Below, piece by piece: positions 19,867 to 30,156 of a stretch of DNA of 64,000 bases (its first letter is position 1; every line of letters starts with the position of its first letter). The DNA comes from an uncultured Alphaproteobacteria bacterium (GTDB taxonomy: Bacteria; Pseudomonadota; Alphaproteobacteria; Methylaequorales; Methylaequoraceae), in contig CACCYL010000003.1 in the NCBI GenBank assembly GCA_902550225.1, forward strand, positions 70,213 to 134,212. Reading direction: 5' to 3'. The translations under genes and the position numbers were made by a program. Below the pieces are notes generated by a model. It did not search any database and was not told where the DNA came from. It saw only the letters and a program-made list of their open reading frames with translations.

Positions 19867-21225
19867 TTATTCCACTCCAAATAATTTTTTATTATCTAAA
19901 TATCTTTTAGAAAAATCAACATTGGATTTAACTAATCTTCCAAAAAAATTTCTTTTTTCAAAGGTAAAATCAGACGCTTTTTCAGAATGTAACTTTGTAT
20001 CATTAATATGTAATTCATTGAAAAGAATTTTCTCTATCTTCTCAAGGATTAGAGATTCTTTATCTGTAGGAAAATAAATCTTATCCCTTACTAAAAAAAC
20101 TGGAATCTTAATACCAATAATTTCTGAAACTAAATTAAAGAAAATTTTAGAAACGAGAAAATTCCAACCAATATCTTTCCCTTTATACAAAAATTTTTGG
20201 AGTCTTTGATTATTAATTATGTGATTTTTTATCGCTTCATCAATTTCATTCGAAGTGAAATTTTGTAGTGAAAATTTCTTTTTCTCTCTTGATACAGAAT
20301 TCAAAAAGCTTGTGCATGTTTTTGATCGAAATCCTTTCATTATTAAATAGCACAATTGATCATAATCCAACACTTTTGAAAAAGACTTTTGTTGAATAGA
20401 AATATTGGAATTTGAGATCAAACTCAAATAATTGGCAAAATAATTCGTTAAGTCTAAATAGCTTGTTTTCTTATTATTTATTGTAAGTTTGTTTTTAATA
20501 TTCAAAAACAAGTGCAAATCAATCTTATTCCACCAGCAACCTCCAATTAATCCTTCGTCTAATTTTTCAACATTTTTTTTATAAAAAATCGAAGAAAAAG
20601 GGGAAATGGTTATTTTTTTATTATCACCTCTTACTAAAATGTTTCCTTCAGAGCTTGGAATATCAAAAAGAGTTTTTGAAATAATTTTATTATAATTTTC
20701 TAAAACAACTCTTATCTCCTGGGTGTCATAAGAATCTTTATATTCATATAGTTTTCCTTTATTGTAAATTAAAAGATATTCTTTTTTTCTATGATTTACT
20801 CCTTGCGTCGAGAGTAATTTGATTTTTTCAAATTGATTTATCAATATTTCTGAAGTTTTAATTCTAGTTAATCTACTTTTTTTTGTTCTAGTGTCATAAA
20901 AACCCGCATGAAAATTTATGAGGTTATTTTTAGCCAATAAATTAATAACTTTTATTAAGTAAGAAGATATATTGTTAGGATTATATCTAGATTTGGAGTT
21001 ATAACCTCTCTTTGACATTGATACAGTAAGAAATTGTTTATCAGATTCAATCCAGCAATAGTAAAGCTCGAGCATTAAAATTTTTAAGTGTTTTTTAAAT
21101 AGAGAATTTTTATTTTCTTTGAAAAGCTCAGAAACACAATCATCAATAATCTCTGAACTAATGTTTCTTTGAAAATCAATAGGTCTACTAAAATCAAAAT
21201 CTAATTGATCAGTTTTGCTTTTCAT
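19867..21225 (-). CDS. Conserved hypothetical protein; N-terminal part resembles alphaproteobacterial replication-initiator-like/wHTH proteins (tentative)
   Basis: 452-aa ORF; ELYYCWIESDKQFLTVSMSKRGYNSKSRYNPNNISSYLIKVINLLAKNNLINFHAGFYDTRTKKSRLTRIKTSE. Confidence 0.45.
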   Translation of the reverse strand: MKSKTDQLDFDFSRPIDFQRNISSEIIDDCVSELFKENKNSLFKKHLKILMLELYYCWIESDKQFLTVSMSKRGYNSKSRYNPNNISSYLIKVINLLAKNNLINFHAGFYDTRTKKSRLTRIKTSEILINQFEKIKLLSTQGVNHRKKEYLLIYNKGKLYEYKDSYDTQEIRVVLENYNKIISKTLFDIPSSEGNILVRGDNKKITISPFSSIFYKKNVEKLDEGLIGGCWWNKIDLHLFLNIKNKLTINNKKTSYLDLTNYFANYLSLISNSNISIQQKSFSKVLDYDQLCYLIMKGFRSKTCTSFLNSVSREKKKFSLQNFTSNEIDEAIKNHIINNQRLQKFLYKGKDIGWNFLVSKIFFNLVSEIIGIKIPVFLVRDKIYFPTDKESLILEKIEKILFNELHINDTKLHSEKASDFTFEKRNFFGRLVKSNVDFSKRYLDNKKLFGVE

Positions 21226-21243
21226 AATAGATTCTTATAAATT

Positions 21244-21531
21244 ATGTATTTTATAGATTTTTTTTTATACATCATTTTTCAAATTTTGCAGATTTATAAA
21301 TATGCTGTGATAATTTATGTGATTTTAAGCATGTTAATTTCATTTAATATTATTAACACTAACAATAGAATAATTTCAATTGTAATGGATTTTTTATTTA
21401 AGTTGATCGAACCGCTTCTTAGAGTTATAAGAAATGTTATCCCAAACTTCGGTGCGATTGATATTTCACCTGTAATATTAATAATAATAATTGAAGCTTT
21501 TCAATATATTATGACAAAATACGGATTCTAA
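21244..21531 (+). CDS. YggT family membrane protein
   Basis: VILSMLISFNIIN...FLFKLIEPLLRVIRNVIPNFGAIDISPVILIIIIE. Confidence 0.88.
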   Translation: MYFIDFFLYIIFQILQIYKYAVIIYVILSMLISFNIINTNNRIISIVMDFLFKLIEPLLRVIRNVIPNFGAIDISPVILIIIIEAFQYIMTKYGF

Positions 21532-21532
21532 T

Positions 21533-22429
21533 ATGAGCAATAAAATAATAGACGGAAAACTTATATCCTCTGAAATAAGAGAAAAAGTAAAAAAATTTGG
21601 AAGCCAGCTTAAAAATAAAACAGGTAAAGTCCCAGGGCTGGCCGTTGTGCTTGTTGGCGAAAATCCGGCTAGCAGAGTTTATGTTAAGAATAAAATTGAA
21701 AAAACAATTGAGGTTGGTTTCAATTCAATTGAGCATAAATTGAGCGAAAAAGTATCTGAGAACGAATTAATTGATTTAGTTGATAAGTTAAATAATGACG
21801 AAAATGTACAAGGAATTCTTGTACAATTACCTCTACCAGAACATGTAAATTCAGATAAAATTTTAGATAGAATAAAACCCGAAAAAGATGTTGACGGTTT
21901 TCATGCCAATAATGTTGGAAAACTCTGGTCAGGTCTGAATTCACTTGTTCCTTGCACGCCTCTGGGTTGTAGTATTCTTATAAAAAAGATTTCAAAAGAT
22001 CTATCAGGAAAACACGCCGTAATAATTGGAAGATCAAATATAGTTGGAAAACCAATGGCAGCACTACTTCTTGAAATGAACGCGACTGTAACAATATGTC
22101 ATTCAAGAACAAAAGACTTGGAATCTGTCTGCAAGAATGCTGATATTATTGTGGCTGCTGTTGGAATTCCAGAAATGGTTAAGTCAAATTGGATCAAGGA
22201 AGGTTCAATCATAATCGATGTCGGAATCAATAGAATTGAAAGAGATGCAAAGAAAATTCTAGTTGGAGACGTTGATTATGACGATTGTCTAACAAAATGC
22301 TCTCTCATTACTCCCGTTCCTGGTGGAGTAGGACCAATGACAATAGCCTGTCTACTTTTGAACACACTTCTTGCATCTTATCCTCAGTTTAACCAACCAA
22401 CTCCAGATTTATCGTCTATTCTTGAGTAG
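21533..22429 (+). CDS. folD: Bifunctional methylenetetrahydrofolate dehydrogenase/cyclohydrolase
   Basis: [42 protein letters not shown]. Confidence 0.97.
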   Translation: MSNKIIDGKLISSEIREKVKKFGSQLKNKTGKVPGLAVVLVGENPASRVYVKNKIEKTIEVGFNSIEHKLSEKVSENELIDLVDKLNNDENVQGILVQLPLPEHVNSDKILDRIKPEKDVDGFHANNVGKLWSGLNSLVPCTPLGCSILIKKISKDLSGKHAVIIGRSNIVGKPMAALLLEMNATVTICHSRTKDLESVCKNADIIVAAVGIPEMVKSNWIKEGSIIIDVGINRIERDAKKILVGDVDYDDCLTKCSLITPVPGGVGPMTIACLLLNTLLASYPQFNQPTPDLSSILE

Positions 22430-23635
22430 TTTTAGCCTGAGTGCGTTTAATTTTATGAACCCCTCAGCATCTTTTTGATTATAAATTGAGTCTTCTTCAA
22501 AAGTTGCCATTTCACTACTATAAAGACTATTTTTTGACTTTCTTCCAAGTATGATAATATTTCCTTTATATATTTTTAACTTTACAATACCCTCGACATT
22601 TGATTGCGACTTATCAATCAATGACTGTAACATTTCTCTTTCAGGAGAAAACCAGAAACCGTTGTAGATTAATTCTGCATACTTGGGCATTAATTCATCT
22701 TTCAAATGAGCTGAAGATTTATCAAGTGTAATACTTTCTATTGCTCTTCTTGAAGCAAGAAGAATTTCGCCTCCAGGAGTTTCGTACACACCTCTTGATT
22801 TCATGCCTACAAATCTATTTTCAACAATATCAATTCTTCCAATTCCATTTTCACCACCTATTTTATTTAAACGAGCGAGAAGTTTAGCAGGTGATAGTTT
22901 TTCTCCATTAATAGAAATTAAATCTCCCTTGAAAAACTCTAAATCAATTATCGTTGGGGTGTTAGGAGCATCCTCACAAGAAATTGTTCTTGTGTACATT
23001 GACTCGTTTGGCTGAGTCCAAGGATCCTCCAAAATTTTTCCTTCATATGATGTATGCAGAAGATTTGCATCCATTGAATAAGGGGGTTCATAACTATTTT
23101 CAGAAGACACAGAAATTTGTGATTTTTTGGCATATTCTATCAAATCCTTTCTAGATTTTAAATTCCATTCTCTCCATGGAGCGATGACTTTAATTTTTGG
23201 GTTTAATGCATAATATCCCAACTCAAATCTAATTTGATCATTACCCTTACCCGTTGAGCCGTGTGCAACGAAGTCTGCACCTACTTTTTTTGCAATTTCA
23301 AGTTGTTTTTTTGCTATTAATGGTCTTGCTATTGATGTGCCTAGAAGATAGTAACCTTCATAAACTGCATTAGCTCTGAACATAGGAAATACAAAATCTT
23401 TAACGAAGTCTTCTTTAAGGTCGTCAATAAAAATTTCTTTTACCCCAAGTTTTAAAGCCTTATACTTGGCTTCTTTAACCTCACTTCCTTGTCCAATATC
23501 GGCAGTGAAAGTCACAACTTCTAAATTTCTTTCATTTTGAAGCCATTTTAAAATTACAGATGTATCAAGACCTCCAGAAAAGGCTAGAACAACTTTTTTT
23601 TTTTTATTCATAAAGTTTACTATTTCTTTTGGCAA
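22409..23635 (-). CDS. argG: Argininosuccinate synthase
   Basis: [33 protein letters not shown]; true start probably [14 protein letters not shown]. Confidence 0.97.
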   Translation of the reverse strand: MPKEIVNFMNKKKKVVLAFSGGLDTSVILKWLQNERNLEVVTFTADIGQGSEVKEAKYKALKLGVKEIFIDDLKEDFVKDFVFPMFRANAVYEGYYLLGTSIARPLIAKKQLEIAKKVGADFVAHGSTGKGNDQIRFELGYYALNPKIKVIAPWREWNLKSRKDLIEYAKKSQISVSSENSYEPPYSMDANLLHTSYEGKILEDPWTQPNESMYTRTISCEDAPNTPTIIDLEFFKGDLISINGEKLSPAKLLARLNKIGGENGIGRIDIVENRFVGMKSRGVYETPGGEILLASRRAIESITLDKSSAHLKDELMPKYAELIYNGFWFSPEREMLQSLIDKSQSNVEGIVKLKIYKGNIIILGRKSKNSLYSSEMATFEEDSIYNQKDAEGFIKLNALRLKLLKNRR

Positions 23636-24144
23636 GCTTCATTTATTTGCTGGTATGCTTTGCTGAAACCCATTAAAGAATAGGTATCTGTTGTTATCGT
23701 TCCTCTTGTTGAAGTTCCAACAACTTTCATTTTCATTGATGACTTTAAGAATTTAATAATTTTTTCATCATCAGGTGGACTAAAACTCCACGCTCTTGAT
23801 CCTGATGTAAATAATTGAAATTTTGCATCACCAACAGTAATTTCTGGGTTACTATCTGCTTTATAATTGTATCCAGCAACTATACTGAACTCATTCCATT
23901 TATTCTGACCAGGTAAATGAGTAATGACAGCAAAAATTTCACCTCTTCTTTTATAGTTTCCTTCTGCTTTTTTTGGTTTAGAAACTGCGAGGCAGGCTAA
24001 GTTTTTTCCTTCGCCTTCTGCGTATGCACTCCAATCATTAAATTTTCCTAGTTCTTTAGATTTTGTTTCCGTAAATGCAAAAATTACTAGAAAAGTTATC
24101 AAAGATTTATAAGTAATTTTTAAATTCATTATTTTTATTGACAT
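23620..24144 (-). CDS. Invasion-associated locus B (IalB) family secreted protein
   Basis: Signal peptide plus [42 protein letters not shown]. Confidence 0.7.
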   Translation of the reverse strand: MSIKIMNLKITYKSLITFLVIFAFTETKSKELGKFNDWSAYAEGEGKNLACLAVSKPKKAEGNYKRRGEIFAVITHLPGQNKWNEFSIVAGYNYKADSNPEITVGDAKFQLFTSGSRAWSFSPPDDEKIIKFLKSSMKMKVVGTSTRGTITTDTYSLMGFSKAYQQINEACQKK

Positions 24145-24185
24145 ATTAGTTAATAAATTGCAAGAGACTATAATTCAAATAAGAT

Positions 24186-25049
24186 ATGTATCCAATTTTT
24201 TTACTTATTTCGTCCTGTTTTCTTTTTTCAGTCCTCGCTGCTTTGATAAAATTTGGCTCTCAGTTTATTCATCCCATCGAACAAGCATTCTTTAGAAATT
24301 TATTTAGTATTTTCTTACTTATTCCATTTGTTATTCAAACAAGGAAAATAATTAATAAAAGTAGTAATATCAAACTTTTACTTTTAAGAGGAATCTTTGG
24401 GGGTATCACAATGATTCTTCTTTTTTGGTCTTATTCACTAATTCCTCTTTCGCAAGCTATGGCGATTAGCTTTAGCACTCCTCTTTTTATTTATCTTGGG
24501 GCGATATTATTTTTTAAAGAAAAAACTTCTAAATTAAATAATTGTATAATTATTCTTGGATTTGTCTTAACTATTATAATAATTCGACCAGATTTAGAAA
24601 TAAAATTTGGAGTTATTCTAGCTCTTATTGCTGCAATGACCCATGCAATAGCAGGTTTGTTGGTAAAAAAAATATCAAGAAACGAATCTGTAATCACTCT
24701 AATGTTTAGTATGGTTTTATTAATGACTCCTATCGCTGGTATTCCTACTATGATGGTTTGGTCAACACCAAATATTCATCAATTATACTTATTGATTATT
24801 ATTTCAGTTATAGCAACACTAGGGAATTTTTGTTGGACAAAAGCTCTAAGTATAACAAAATTGACCAATTTGATGTCTTTTGATTTTTCTAAATTGTTAT
24901 TTTCTACTATAATAGGATTTATTTTTTTTGAAGAGAAAATTGATCATATAACAATAATCTGTGGATCCGGTTTAATTTTATGTTCAAATATAAAGTTTAT
25001 TAGTGTTAGAAGAAATGAGAAAAATAAAACCATCTTACCAGATAATTAG
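24186..25049 (+). CDS. EamA/DMT family transporter
   Basis: About ten hydrophobic segments; PIEQAFFRN...LIPLSQAMAISFSTPLFIYLGAILFFKEK. Confidence 0.85.
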   Translation: MYPIFLLISSCFLFSVLAALIKFGSQFIHPIEQAFFRNLFSIFLLIPFVIQTRKIINKSSNIKLLLLRGIFGGITMILLFWSYSLIPLSQAMAISFSTPLFIYLGAILFFKEKTSKLNNCIIILGFVLTIIIIRPDLEIKFGVILALIAAMTHAIAGLLVKKISRNESVITLMFSMVLLMTPIAGIPTMMVWSTPNIHQLYLLIIISVIATLGNFCWTKALSITKLTNLMSFDFSKLLFSTIIGFIFFEEKIDHITIICGSGLILCSNIKFISVRRNEKNKTILPDN

Positions 25050-25851
25050 TTGTTTTTTTTTTGCAATTCTTGGCGTTCAGATAAAAAAATTACTTTTAAT
25101 AGATAACATAGAAAACCTTGTCTTCTACAGATCATTCTTTGGGATGTTATTATTAATGATTATTCTATTGACTCAAAAAAGGGTTTTTTTTTTGATTAAC
25201 ACAGGAAATATTAAAATTCACATTTTTAGATGTCTTTGTGGAATATCAGCCATGTATTTCGGATATCAATCTTTGATGTTCCTTACATTAGCTCAAGCCA
25301 GTACAATTGGATTTACAAAAGTTTTTTTTACCTGTTTAATTTCATTTTTTATATTCTCAGAAAAGTTAAACTTTAAATTGATCGTTTTAATATTTTTAGG
25401 ATTTTTGGGAATTGTTTTGATTACTAGACCGGGACAAATTGAGAGTGACACTGGAGTATACATGGCTTTATTCTCTGCGATATGTGTATCAGGAGGTATT
25501 ATTTCCATATCTTATTTGAGTAAAAGGGAAGAAACCTTGACTATACTTTTTTATCATTCCCTTTTTTCTACAATTATTTTTTTTTCAATTTTTTATAGTA
25601 AAATTTCTTTTAAATCTGTTGATTTAATTGGAAGCTATTTTTTAATAACTTTAACAGCATTACTTGGACAATATTTTAACACGGAATCCTATAAAAACTT
25701 TGAAACAAAAAATGTTGTTATTCTTAGTTATTCTAGAATAATTTTTTCTACAATATTTGGATTTATTTTCTTTGACGAAAAAATAAATTTTATGAGTTTA
25801 GTCGGAATATTAATAGTCTGTTTAACAAGTTTCTTAGTCCAAAAAAGATAG
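25003..25851 (+). CDS. EamA/DMT family transporter, tandem paralog
   Basis: NLVFYRSFFGMLLL...LTLAQASTIGFTKVFFTCLISFFIFSEKL; start probably at internal MRKIKPS. Confidence 0.85.
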   Translation: MLEEMRKIKPSYQIISCFFFAILGVQIKKLLLIDNIENLVFYRSFFGMLLLMIILLTQKRVFFLINTGNIKIHIFRCLCGISAMYFGYQSLMFLTLAQASTIGFTKVFFTCLISFFIFSEKLNFKLIVLIFLGFLGIVLITRPGQIESDTGVYMALFSAICVSGGIISISYLSKREETLTILFYHSLFSTIIFFSIFYSKISFKSVDLIGSYFLITLTALLGQYFNTESYKNFETKNVVILSYSRIIFSTIFGFIFFDEKINFMSLVGILIVCLTSFLVQKR

Positions 25852-25852
25852 A

Positions 25853-26893
25853 TTAAGGACATGGGTATGGATTTTCATCATGAATTTTTTCAATTTCAGA
25901 AATTACCTCATCTGTTAAATTAATTCTGAACGAATCAATATTATTCTTTAGCTGTTCTAAGTCAGTTGCGCCAATAATATTACTTGTTAAAAAATCTCTT
26001 GAATTTACAAAACCTAAAGCCATTTGCACTGGCGTTAGACCATGCTCTCTAGCAAGGCTGTTGAATTTTTCTGAGTATTTTAAGCCCTTCGGCTTTGTAT
26101 ACCTTGTATACATGTTTGAATATAAGGTCAGTCTAGCTCCGTCAGGTTTTGCTCCATTATCATATTTTCCTGTTAACATTCCAAATGCTAGAGGCGAATA
26201 AGCTAACAATCCACATTTCTCTCTAATTGATATTTCTGCCATTCCTACCTCATAACTTCTGTTTAAAAGAGAGTAGGGGTTCTGGACAGAAACAATTCTT
26301 GGAAGACCAAACTTTTCAGCTAAAGAAAGAAATTTCATTAATCCCCAGGGAGTTTCATTAGAAAGACCAATATATCTTATTTTACCCTTTTTTACATTAT
26401 CTGAAAGAACTTCAAGTTGAACTTTTAAATCAATAAAATCTGATTCTTCTTCAAATTTATAACCTAGTTTTCCAAAAAAATTTGATTGTCTGTCTGGCCA
26501 GTGTAATTGATATAAATCAATATAATCTGTTTTAAGTCTTTTTAAACTACCATCTATTGCTTCATTAATTTGTTGTTCGTTAAGTCTAGTTTCCTTATTA
26601 CGAAACCACTTCATCCCAGATCTACCAACTACCTTTGAAGCGATAATTACTTTGTTTCGGCATTTTCTAGATTTTAGCCAATTTCCAATAATTTTTTCTG
26701 TCATACCCCATGTTTCTTTTTTTGGGGGCACTGAATAAAGTTCAGCAGTATCAAAGAAATTTACACCTTCAGAAATTGCCAAATCCATCTGCTGAAACCC
26801 TTCTTCTTCAGAATTTTGTTCGCCCCAAGTCATTGTTCCGAGGCAAATTAGACTTACGTCGATATTTGTATTACCTAACTTGTTATATTTCAT
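25853..26893 (-). CDS. Aldo/keto reductase, Tas-like
   Basis: NTNIDVSLICLGTMTWGEQNSEEEGFQQMDLAISEGVNFFDTAELYSVPP; DYIDLYQLHWPDR. Confidence 0.9.
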   Translation of the reverse strand: MKYNKLGNTNIDVSLICLGTMTWGEQNSEEEGFQQMDLAISEGVNFFDTAELYSVPPKKETWGMTEKIIGNWLKSRKCRNKVIIASKVVGRSGMKWFRNKETRLNEQQINEAIDGSLKRLKTDYIDLYQLHWPDRQSNFFGKLGYKFEEESDFIDLKVQLEVLSDNVKKGKIRYIGLSNETPWGLMKFLSLAEKFGLPRIVSVQNPYSLLNRSYEVGMAEISIREKCGLLAYSPLAFGMLTGKYDNGAKPDGARLTLYSNMYTRYTKPKGLKYSEKFNSLAREHGLTPVQMALGFVNSRDFLTSNIIGATDLEQLKNNIDSFRINLTDEVISEIEKIHDENPYPCP

Positions 26894-26953
26894 AATAAAA
26901 TAAAAATCTTGATTTAAAAATTTTGTATCATATTTTAACTATAAATAATAATA

Positions 26954-26970
26954 GTAGTATATTATACTAC
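26954..26970. promoter_or_regulatory. 17-bp perfect palindrome upstream of the YccA-family gene, candidate operator
   Basis: GTAGTATA-T-TATACTAC, 31 bp before the ATG at 27002. Confidence 0.4.
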
Positions 26971-27001
26971 ATGTAAAACATTTAAAATAAGGAGTTTAAA
27001 A

Positions 27002-27733
27002 ATGGCTTACGACTATGAAAGAGATCTAAAATCCAAATCTACATCCATTGATATAGATTTAGGTCTTAGAGCCTACATGAATAAGGTCTATTCTTTTATG
27101 GCAGTTGGTTTGGCACTCACTGGTGTCATCGCCCATCTTACATCAACGTTGGCTTTCAATTTTACCACAAATACCTATACATCTTTTGGTGCAGCTATCT
27201 ACGGTTCGCCACTAGCGTTTTTAATAATGTTGGCACCATTAGGTTTCATTATTGCTTTAAACATGGGTATTGCAAGAATGAAGGAAAGTACTGTTCAAAT
27301 CCTATTTTGGGCATTTGCTTCCGTAATGGGACTTTCTTTATCTTCAATTTTCATTCAGTACACTGGTGAATCAGTTGCTCGAGTATTTTTCATATCTGCC
27401 GGAGCTTTTGGAGCTCTAAGCCTATACGGTTACACCACCAAAAAGGATTTAACAGGTTGGGGCTCGTTTCTGTTTATTGGATTAATTGGTATATTGATAG
27501 CTTCAATTGTAAACATCTTCGTGGCTAGTACTGCGCTTCAGTTTGGAATTTCAGTAATTGGTGTTCTAGTATTTGCTGGACTTACTGCGTATGATACTCA
27601 ACGCATTAAAGCAATGTACTTTGATGGCTCTGGACAAGAAGGTAAAAAAGCAATAATGGGAGCTTTGACTTTGTATCTAGATTTCATCAACCTCTTCATT
27701 ATGCTAATCCAACTATTTGGGCAAAGAAGATAA
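27002..27733 (+). CDS. Bax inhibitor-1/YccA family membrane protein
   Basis: RAYMNKVYSFMAVGLALTGV, GLTAYDTQRIKAMY, ALTLYLDFINLFIMLIQLFG; ribosome binding site aaggag upstream. Confidence 0.93.
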   Translation: MAYDYERDLKSKSTSIDIDLGLRAYMNKVYSFMAVGLALTGVIAHLTSTLAFNFTTNTYTSFGAAIYGSPLAFLIMLAPLGFIIALNMGIARMKESTVQILFWAFASVMGLSLSSIFIQYTGESVARVFFISAGAFGALSLYGYTTKKDLTGWGSFLFIGLIGILIASIVNIFVASTALQFGISVIGVLVFAGLTAYDTQRIKAMYFDGSGQEGKKAIMGALTLYLDFINLFIMLIQLFGQRR

Positions 27734-27749
27734 TATAAAATATTCGTAG

Positions 27750-28463
27750 TTGGTAGGGCTAACCCCCCTACCGGCTCAACTCAACAAACTCTTGAAAAAA
27801 TTCACGTTTCTTTTTATCTTTTTTACCTTTCTATTACCTTCAATATCAGTTTCAAACACAGCATCTGAAAAACTCAATTTTAATGTTTACAGAAATGGCT
27901 CATTAATTGGTTATCACAACTTAGATTTCTATGAGAGAGATAGTCTAATAGAATCAAAAATAGAAATAAAGTTCGAAGTTACCTTTCTTGGCTTTGTAGT
28001 GTATGAGTATCTCCATAAAAATTTTGAAAAATGGATGAATAACACACTAGTTTTTATGGAAGCTAGTACAGACAAAAATGGCGACTTGTTGGACTGTAAA
28101 GTTAATAAAAAAGAAAACAAGTTTAAAATTTTAGGAACCAATGGCGATTATACACTTGATAAAAAAATCACACCAACGACATACTGGAAGTTTGACCAAT
28201 TAATTACTGGAGAGAAAAATAAAGTTTTGAATTCTCAAGATTGTAGTTACATAAATCTTGAAATTAAATACCTCGGAGATGAAATGATTTATGATAATTT
28301 ACTTAGAGCTTCACGTTATAAACTATTAGGTAAAGAGTTTACTGGTGATGATGTAAATATTGATATCTGGTATAAAGATAAAAAATGGGTAAAAATGATT
28401 TTTTTAAAAGATGGGAGTACAATTGAGTATTTTTTAAAGGAATATGACTCAAAAAAAGAATAA
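27750..28463 (+). CDS. DUF6134-like secreted protein
   Basis: Signal peptide, then KLNFNVYRNGSLIGYHNLDFYERDSLIESKIEIKFEVTFLGFVVYEYLHKNFEKW; true start probably downstream of 27750. Confidence 0.6.
   Translation: MVGLTPLPAQLNKLLKKFTFLFIFFTFLLPSISVSNTASEKLNFNVYRNGSLIGYHNLDFYERDSLIESKIEIKFEVTFLGFVVYEYLHKNFEKWMNNTLVFMEASTDKNGDLLDCKVNKKENKFKILGTNGDYTLDKKITPTTYWKFDQLITGEKNKVLNSQDCSYINLEIKYLGDEMIYDNLLRASRYKLLGKEFTGDDVNIDIWYKDKKWVKMIFLKDGSTIEYFLKEYDSKKE
27752..27772. terminator. GC-rich hairpin between the YccA-family gene and the next gene
   Basis: GGTAGGG-ctaaccc-CCCTACC, 7-bp stem in an AT-rich context; no clear U-tract. Confidence 0.35.
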
Positions 28464-29205
28464 AGTTGCATGGATCACTGGTGGGGGCACAGGTATTGGA
28501 AAAGAACTTGCCCTAATTCTTGCCAAACAAGAATATGACGTCATTATAAGCGGAAGAAGAAAAAAGAAATTAATAGAAACAGCAAATATATATAAGAAAG
28601 GAATTCATCCTTTTTCTTTGGACGTAAGTAACCCAAATCAATGTCTGAAAGTTTCAAAATCTATTTACAAAAAATTTGAAAAAATTGATTTACTTATCCT
28701 CAATGCTGCAATTTATAGTCCTGGATCAATTACAAAAATTTCTACAGCAGATGCTAAAAAAGTTGTAGATATAAATCTTTTAGGTGCAATCAATGTTCTT
28801 TCGCCTGTAGCTAAAGTAATGCAGAAAAATAAAAAAGGTCACATTGTTTTTGTATCTTCTCCAGCAGGTTACCAAGGGTTACCAGGTGGAGGATTTTATG
28901 GTGTTACAAAATCAGCTCTAACTTTTTTAGCTGAGACTTTGAACATTGAGTTTCATAAAAGTAAAATTAAAGTACAGGTTGTAAACCCAGGTTTTGTGAA
29001 AACACCAATGACAGATCAAAATCCTTTTTTTATGCCCTTTTTGATGACGCCGCAGAATGCTGCAAAAAAAATTTACAAAAAACTAGAGAGTAAACAATTT
29101 GAAATCTATTTTCCAAAAAAACTAATTATCCCCATGAAATTATTAAGTTTATTACCCTACAGAATTTATTTTTTTCTGATTAAAAAATTAATAAAACTTC
29201 CCTAA
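28444..29205 (+). CDS. Short-chain dehydrogenase/reductase
   Basis: VAWITGGGTGIGKELALILAKQ, LILNAAIYSPG, YGVTKSA. Confidence 0.9.
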   Translation: MTQKKNKVAWITGGGTGIGKELALILAKQEYDVIISGRRKKKLIETANIYKKGIHPFSLDVSNPNQCLKVSKSIYKKFEKIDLLILNAAIYSPGSITKISTADAKKVVDINLLGAINVLSPVAKVMQKNKKGHIVFVSSPAGYQGLPGGGFYGVTKSALTFLAETLNIEFHKSKIKVQVVNPGFVKTPMTDQNPFFMPFLMTPQNAAKKIYKKLESKQFEIYFPKKLIIPMKLLSLLPYRIYFFLIKKLIKLP

Positions 29206-29606
29206 TGAATCAAGCCTTACAAAAATATCTTATTTACTTTGAAAGACTTCAGGACAATAAAATAGATGATCTTTTATCTACCGTTTCTGAAAACTTCATA
29301 TTCGAAGACCCTTTTCAAAAAATAAAAGGTAAATGTCAATTCAAAGCTTTACTCAAAAAAATGTTTAAAAGGCTTAAGAAACCAAAATTTAAAATCATAA
29401 TGGTTTATGAACATAAGCTTGTAAATGTTGTTAAGTGGAATTTTAGTTGTGAGTTTTTAAAAAAAACAATCTCATTCTCAGGTATGAGTGAAATTTATAT
29501 TAAAAAAAAGTTAATAACAAAGCATATTGATTATTGGGACACCGGTAGAAATTTTTATTCACATCTTCCCGTAATAGGTTCAATTTTTAGAGGGATTCAT
29601 AAATAG
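29205..29606 (+). CDS. NTF2/SnoaL-like protein
   Basis: YFERLQDNKIDDLLSTVSENFIFEDPFQKIKGK...HIDYWDTGRNFYSHLPVIGSIFR. Confidence 0.75.
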   Translation: MNQALQKYLIYFERLQDNKIDDLLSTVSENFIFEDPFQKIKGKCQFKALLKKMFKRLKKPKFKIIMVYEHKLVNVVKWNFSCEFLKKTISFSGMSEIYIKKKLITKHIDYWDTGRNFYSHLPVIGSIFRGIHK

Positions 29607-30137
29607 TTAATTAATTTTTAAGAATGTTATAGATACTACTCCAATATTAAGGCCCCACTTTTTTACTTCTGCTCTGTTCATGAGAACATTTCTATCTTGT
29701 AAAAACATCCAATCATCGAAATCAACCAAGATTGTGCTGTCACCAACTTTCAAATTAAGCTTATATTTCCAATTAAGAGCGTTCCCTTCAGATATCCCTT
29801 TAGCTTCTCCAACAACGTCAGAAGCGGTACCACTATATTGATTATTTCCTAAAATCTTGATAGTCCAAACTCTTGAATCTTGTTCTCCATCATCATATAG
29901 AAATTTTTCATCAAGCGTGAGTGTGTTAGATTCTATTGTCCCAGTAATGTCGACTTTAAATGTTCTCTTTAAATTACCAAATCTATCATGAAACATTCCC
30001 CAGGCCTCTGTCTTGCCTTCAAAATAATCCTCTAAAGTAAATGTTGGCTGACTTCCTTTGAACTTTTCTATATTCATTTGACTACTACAAGAACTTATTA
30101 AAAAAATAAAAATAGTAAAAAAAAATCTCATCGTCAT
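29607..30137 (-). CDS. DUF3833 family lipoprotein
   Basis: LISSCSSQ lipobox; FTLEDYFEGKTEAWGMFHDRFGNLKRTFKVDITG...WTIKILGNNQYSGTASDVVGEAKG. Confidence 0.82.
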   Translation of the reverse strand: MTMRFFFTIFIFLISSCSSQMNIEKFKGSQPTFTLEDYFEGKTEAWGMFHDRFGNLKRTFKVDITGTIESNTLTLDEKFLYDDGEQDSRVWTIKILGNNQYSGTASDVVGEAKGISEGNALNWKYKLNLKVGDSTILVDFDDWMFLQDRNVLMNRAEVKKWGLNIGVVSITFLKIN

Positions 30138-30156
30138 TAAATTTATTTAAATAATA

